Assembly (NCBI GenBank): GCA_031763025.1
Contig: JASSKH010000027.1
Location: 7,872,241 to 7,936,240 of the forward strand
Length of the DNA stretch: 64,000 bases
From: Macrocystis pyrifera
Taxonomy: Eukaryota; Sar; Phaeophyceae; Laminariales; Laminariaceae
Direction: 5' to 3'
A program made the position numbers and the translations under genes. Of the stretch, positions 58,804 to 64,000 are shown piece by piece. Numbering within the stretch: the first letter of the stretch is position 1; each line of letters starts with the position of its first letter. Below the pieces are notes generated by a model. That model was not told the DNA's origin and ran no database searches. It saw only the letters and a program-made list of their open reading frames with translations.

Positions 58804-60145
58804 AGCCCGCAGGTACCGAGTCCCCAGGCTATCGCTCCAGCTTAGAGGGATTGTTCGCTCGATCGTTTCGTGTCGGTTTCATTTTTCGACGAGGTTGAAG
58901 GTTGTTTGATCATATACTCCAATTCTGTTGTTGTGTACCTTCCTTGGAACGCGAAGCACGCTTCCATTCCAATATTCCCCTTGCCTCGGTCCCCTCTCTC
59001 TTGGTCGTTCTCGTTTGGGCCAAGCCGTGCCTCATTCTATCCGAAACCTGGCGCATACTCGGCGCTGCGAAAACAAGAAGGGAAAGAGCGGGACCTCTCG
59101 CCACATGGCGTCGACACACTTGCCGATGCTAACGATGATTCGGGGTTCACATCCCAGCCCGTTCTTTTTTTCCCATTCGTACCAGAACTCAGAAGAAACG
59201 TTTCACGAAAAGTCCTCGACGCATGAGATAGATCAGAAGTACAAACTACTCTAAATCCCCTATGCGATATACACTTGAAACTTTTGCTGAGAGGGAGGAT
59301 AAAGCCGACGCTACCGATTGCGCAAGGCAGAAATCACTTTCACGGCTATAAACGGCAAACGGGAAAATTGAATCAAAACTTCGTACTGTCAAGTACGTAC
59401 CCGATCATACTTTCTCATTGCGTTGCCAATACGTACTACTCTGTAGATCGTCGCACATGACATCGGAGGCCTACTCTGTATGATTGCTTGATTTTTCGTC
59501 CTATCATCTACTGTTTCAGCTCCTGGTCTTGACGCCAATAACAAGATGCGAGTGCACAAAGCGAGATAGACCCTCTCCGGTGTTTGGTTGGCATTTCCAT
59601 TGTGCGTCGGGTGCTGCACTCCCTGCGGTCCCGATTCACATACGTACAGCATTTACTTTCTCGCTGCTTTAAAGCGATTTCCGTTGACGGCAGTCCTCGG
59701 GGGCTTCATGGCAAAGCTTCTCGAAGGTTTGACAAGCTAAGGCCTATGAGTCTGCCGCTTGCCAGGTTTGCTGTACCCGGGAATGGTGGGAAGGCACAGA
59801 GCTCTTCTAGGGCTCCGTCGTGATTCCGCAATACATTTCTTGTGGGTTATACTATAGAGTCTAACTATTTGCTGTGCGACCGGGTGTTGCGCGACAGAAA
59901 AAATAGCTATCGCGCCCCCCCCCTCCCGTATTTGGCGAGATGCCTGTACTATGGTAGTCGCGTGCCTTCTTCCGAATCTTTCGCAAACTCCGAAGAACTA
60001 TTTGCTCAGGCGTGAAAAAACACGATCATGCCACTAATATCGGAATCCCCGCATACGTCGTTTGATTCGGCTGCCAACTGACGTCAGACAGCCCCCGGGA
60101 GGCAAGCACTGCCAGTCGGGGTTGACCAACTATTAATATTAATAG

Positions 60146-60679
60146 TTGCCTCATCTTCAGCCCCGGAGGGCTTGCGAGAAAGATGGCGTTTCAGGGCCAG
60201 TCATGTTGAGTATCGGCTATATCCAAGAGGACGGGGAAAAGCAGGGGAATGAGCGAGTGTGCGAGAAGCACGCTTGTCTCGAAACAAAGCGAAGCACAAG
60301 GACCCTCGTGCAACAACAAGCCAGTGTGACGATTCGTTACCCTCGTTCGTCGGGTGTACGTTTTGGAATTCCCGAGGTTCTGAAGTACTCACCTGCAAAA
60401 CGACAGTTCACATATCTGCTGTACGTAGTAAATCGGTATTTGAGTTATGGTACTGCTTGTACTGCCGTAGCACTTTGTACTGCTGCTGTGGCCTACTCGC
60501 TACAGGCGACTATGTTTCCGATCAGCCACTCGGTAGGCTACTGGCTGTTGCTGTGTGGCAACGTGGCTATCCTTGTGACCGCTTCACATGGAGTCACTCA
60601 GAGGTACGGTCGTACCGGACTGGTCATGGGCTCCAGGAACCTTACTTTGCGTGAAGAAGAAACTACAACGTGCTTGTGA
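60146..60679 (+). CDS. Open frame of 177 codons, unknown
   Basis: The longest open frame in this stretch. The second half has hydrophobic stretches (CTAVALCTAAVAYSL, GYWLLLCGNVAILV) that could be membrane segments, but there is no family match and no conserved start context. Chance is the simplest reading. Confidence 0.18.
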   Translation: MPHLQPRRACEKDGVSGPVMLSIGYIQEDGEKQGNERVCEKHACLETKRSTRTLVQQQASVTIRYPRSSGVRFGIPEVLKYSPAKRQFTYLLYVVNRYLSYGTACTAVALCTAAVAYSLQATMFPISHSVGYWLLLCGNVAILVTASHGVTQRYGRTGLVMGSRNLTLREEETTTCL

Positions 60680-60901
60680 GATGCTTCATTCAGCCTGGGT
60701 CAAACGAACGTGAGATCATTCAATCGTTGCCGCGCTTCGCTCTTGTCTGCACCGAGCTAGACAGATACGGAAATGAAGGCAGCAGGGGAAAACGAGCCGG
60801 TTGGACACCAGTATCATCTCGTTTCCGCTTGTGCTGCCAGAACTTTCCACCTATCGGTTATTATGCACGGTTTCCAACAATGGAAATCGTCGAAAACCCA
60901 C

Positions 60902-63217
60902 ACCTCGGATAACGTAACACTCGGATTACATTTATCTACGTTATAGGGTCTAACAGAGGAACGTGGTAATGCACTAACTAGTGTTAGCACTGGCGGAGTG
61001 ATCACGGTAACGCGGTCACACAGTGTTAACTGGAGACCCACGAACGTGCACGCGTCTTAACGTTATGTTGCTGCTCGGTCTCGTCCAGCTCAGGTACAGT
61101 AACATTATGTCATGCCGTAATCAGTCCTTGAACTAACACTAACACAGTGTTTGGCTTTGACCAACACGTGCGATCACTCTAACATGCCCAGATCGATATC
61201 CGCATATTTACTAACACGATAACATAATGTTATTGTCGACGCAGCGTTAGACGCAACACACTAACGTAGTGTTACCCTTAGGAGGAGTGTTATACATAAC
61301 ACCCTAACATAACGTTACCATGTTCGCCAGCACTAACACATAACATTGTGTTACAGATAACACACTAACGTAGCATAACGCAATGGCCAGCACTGCCAGC
61401 ACTACGTTATCGGTACCCCCCATCTGATTGCCTCAGGCTCGGAAAACGTAACACTTAACGTACGTTAGATACGTTACAGTCTTAGCCGGCCCATACGTAG
61501 CATTATGTTAGGATGTTAACCTAAATGCGGAAGTCTTTGTAACATTCTGTTAAGGTGTTACCGTCAGTAAAGATCTGATGGTAAGACCAACTATTATGGG
61601 AAATTTTTGAAGGGGTCTCAGAACTGGCTTTTTTTGCCGAAAAACCCGCGATTTACTCAACGGGACTGTCAAAAACACCGGTAGACTCCTCAGGATGCCC
61701 CCCTTAGTTTTCCGAGAGCTTTCTCGAGCACTTTTCCGTTTCTCCAGAGTCGTCGTAGGACTGTTCGTCCATATTTCCAGTTCTGAGGACATCGTGATTT
61801 TTCATCAAAAATCCTCGAAGATCCACTATTTCTGGCCCCAGTTCTGACCAACAGCCTTATTTCTGACCCTCCAGAGAAAAGTGATTGGCAACTCCAAAAT
61901 TCAAATTAGGACTCTGGAGAAACGGGAAATTGTCCCTGAAAGCTCGCAAAAAACTACGGGGAGCATTTTGAGGAGTCTATCGGTGTTTCTGGCTTTCCCG
62001 CCAAGTAAAACGCGTATATTCGGCCTAAAACCCCAGTTCTGAGAGCTCAGAAATAATTTCCCATAATAGTTGGTCTAACATTCCGTTACCGTGTTGCCAT
62101 AAAAATCAATTCGGGTCTAACTTTAAGTTACTGAGATACCGTTGGGGCCGAAGCCGTTCTAACGTAATGTTACTACGTTACCCTTTGGATCTTCTCGAGA
62201 TCTAACATGTGTTACCTGTGTTAGTGGTAAAGCGGGCGTGTGGGAGTAACATTAGGTAGCCGTGTTGTCTAATTTCGCCGACATCCCAGTAGGGGATACC
62301 TACAAAAATATCCCGGGGGGGGAGGATAGCATGTCATCCCCGGTAAAAAAAAACGCCTCCATATCTTAAAACCCCAAAATAGGGGATATTTACTAGGGAT
62401 TCCCGCAAAAAAAACGCTTTTTTTGTGGAAACCCCGCCAGTACGTTATCCATCTATAACACATTACGTTATCCATCTATGAACGTAATCTGCACACTCGC
62501 ACGTACGAGTTAACACGCCAATAACATAATGTTGATGTTAGATTGGGGGGGTACGTTATCTGCTAACTTGTGTCACTACATACATTGCATACCTGGTACG
62601 AGTTAACACATTAACATAATGCTAGTATGTTATCGATCATGTACATGCGTTATCGGTTTGACGTATGTTATGTTTTGGTAGCAAGAATGTTAACGTTGTA
62701 TTGACCATATGATATACGACATCCCTCTAACGTGTGTTACGATAGCCCCTATTAATAGGAATTTCACTAACACACTAACATAGTGTTATGTACGCGTTTA
62801 TTTGGCCGTGTATGTTATCCGTCGAAAGGGTGTTACGGTAGCAAGTAAGAATCCCGCTGACACACTAACATAACGTTACTCGCTAAGGGCTGATGTCGTT
62901 AACACGGTGACATGATGTTAACGTTTAATTGACCATGTACGTTTTCCCTTCAACGTGTGTTGCGATAGCCACCAGGAATTTCGCTAACACGCTAACATAG
63001 TGTACCCTAACACTGTAACACATATACTCCGGCCAGTACGGGATCAAGGTAACACTCTAACATGATGTTACGCGATCGCCCGCCAATGTCAAAACACACT
63101 AACACTATGTTATCACAAAATCCAAAAAGTAGTTAACGTAGTAACGTGTTTTTACCTTTTTTTTTTCGCTGACGCCTAACATTAACATAAAACGTTGAGT
63201 GTTACGTTATCCGAGGT
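60902..63217. mobile_element. 2.3-kb block of TAACAYNRTGTTA-like palindromes with 21-bp inverted ends
   Basis: The left end ACCTCGGATAACGTAACAC(TC) at 60902-60922 is repeated inverted, exactly, at 63197-63217. In between, dozens of short motifs such as CTAACATAGTGTTA, TAACATAATGTTA and AACACTAACACAGTGTT occur on both strands. The right half also shows a degenerate repeat of about 115 bp (ATTGACCAT, GTGTTACGATAGC, GGAATTTCGCTAACAC). There is no coding potential. No clear target duplication was seen next to the ends. It looks like a non-autonomous DNA transposon with subterminal binding sites, or a novel satellite. Confidence 0.6.
61585..62075. mobile_element. 491-bp foldback element, TAA duplication (PIF/Harbinger-like MITE)
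   Basis: GACCAACTATTATGGGAAAT at the left end is exactly inverted at the right end. TAA flanks both sides (61582-61584 and 62076-62078), the 3-bp duplication typical of PIF/Harbinger. The inner halves are also imperfectly complementary for almost the whole length (for example AACACCGGTAGACTCCTCA against TGAGGAGTCTATCGGTGTTT), so a transcript could fold into one long hairpin. Confidence 0.85.
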
Positions 63218-64000
63218 ATGCAATAGTATGTAGTTTTCGCACCAACTTCGTCGCCGTCATCTTGGTCGAGGCGCGGCCCCTCAAGTGTCGCTATTGGAAG
63301 AACAATCGCCCGGTACACGCTTGTGGTTTCGAATCGCAACGCTCCTGAAAGCAACTCCTAAGAAGGTACCTGGTACACCATAGGACGGTAGACGACGTCG
63401 CCAAGCTTCACAGGCACGTTCCACCCGCCGGATTACTATTCGATGAATCAGCCGGTGGAAGCGACCCGGAAGCTGGCAAACGGAGGAGCCGCTGGACTGT
63501 GCCACTTACATGCAGCAACCCCTGATATCTGATATCACGAAGCGTTCGCCCGAAACCGCCCTTTCGTTCGTGTGGCGGAAAGAAGAATACTCACAAAAAA
63601 AGACAGATGTTGCTCTGACTCTTTTCTGGTAGCTCACAGACTTGCGTGTGTGCATTGTTGTTCCTTGTGCCTTGTTTTGCCCTGCCACGCGGCACGTCCC
63701 ATTCTTTTGTCGGACGTGACCCTGGTATCAAGGAATGAACCGTGTCACGCCTATACCATCATGATTTATGACCCTGGTCTCGCAGGTGTACGCCCAGAAT
63801 CAACCTGTGCAGATCAGCACGGTGCTCATCGGTTTGTTTGCGGGTCCAATCCGAGGTACTTCACTCCTCTAGATAGCACCAACGCATGCGTCAGCTTAAT
63901 TTTTCCCCGTAACTCAAGAAGTCTCACGGTACTTTCACCGTTTACTTAACTCGAAAATTTCTACCTATTCACTGCCCGTGTTAACCAGGGCTTGAGCGAG
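63218..64000. other. No gene established at the window end
   Basis: Open frames at 63281-63505 (minus) and 63572-63949 (plus, 125 codons) have no recognisable domain. A TACCTGGTA palindrome lies at 63368-63376. Any gene here would extend beyond the window. Confidence 0.35.

Larger units (their letters stand above)
55867..60901. other. Mostly non-coding; possible myosin intron
   Basis: I found no further myosin exon. Features seen are the direct repeat copy at 57273-57402, a decayed telomere-type run near 58069-58115, and several open frames without domains (58564-58803 minus, 58870-59226 plus, 60146-60679 plus). CTATTAATAG-type palindromes recur (for example 60131). Confidence 0.4.

Noticed and set aside
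1..64000. CRISPR arrays, bacterial operons, riboswitches, ribosomal RNA
   Set aside because: I saw no regularly spaced identical repeats with unique spacers, no Shine-Dalgarno-led gene runs and no rRNA-like sequence. The genes are spliced, so bacterial features are not expected.

Overview
The window looks like nuclear DNA of an intron-rich eukaryote, most likely a photosynthetic protist such as a stramenopile or brown-alga-like lineage. That placement is inference. It rests on many short GT-AG and a few GC-AG introns, one gene with about 35 exons in 15.6 kb, interstitial TTAGGG-type repeats, and a mix of LINE, DIRS-like and Ty1/copia elements. Nothing in it looks bacterial, organellar or viral. 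No annotation search was possible; all gene models were built by hand from reading frame, splice signals and matching splice phases.

Left third (1-29.4 kb), genic. A FAM32A-like gene (+, 462-4638, three exons) is followed by two minus-strand genes. One encodes a 166-residue Lys-rich protein of unknown family (8399-6329, five phase-matched exons). The other is an acidic/Lys-Ala-Pro-rich, probably chromatin-associated gene (about 11214-8930, with a possible further exon at 13317-13264). The rest is one large plus-strand gene (13850-29436) encoding a protein of about 1,527 residues with ribonuclease-inhibitor-type leucine-rich repeats, two EF-hands and a long C-terminal region. All its splice phases fit in the model given.

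Middle (29.4-54 kb), a graveyard of mobile elements. In order: a LINE tail (minus, 30.2-31.6 kb); a DIRS-like tyrosine-recombinase retroelement (31.6-37.2 kb) split by a 2.9-kb insertion with possible LTR-element remains; a second LINE tail (37.5-38.0 kb); a three-unit array of about 515-bp tandem repeats (38.06-39.64 kb); a decayed Ty1/copia element (41.15-47.22 kb) whose 5' LTR is truncated and carries a 165-bp insertion with a 12-bp target duplication; and a retroelement C-terminal ORF with an R2-type-nuclease-like region (50.5-51.7 kb).

Right (54-64 kb), mostly non-coding. It holds a cluster of short inverted repeats, one recognisable first exon of a myosin heavy chain (55711-55866), and a striking 2.3-kb block (60902-63217). 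That block is flanked by 21-bp inverted repeats, filled with dozens of copies of a short AACAYNRTGTTA-like palindrome, and interrupted by a 491-bp foldback element with 3-bp TAA duplications. A 9-bp palindrome, TACCWGGTA, is dispersed over the whole window far above chance.
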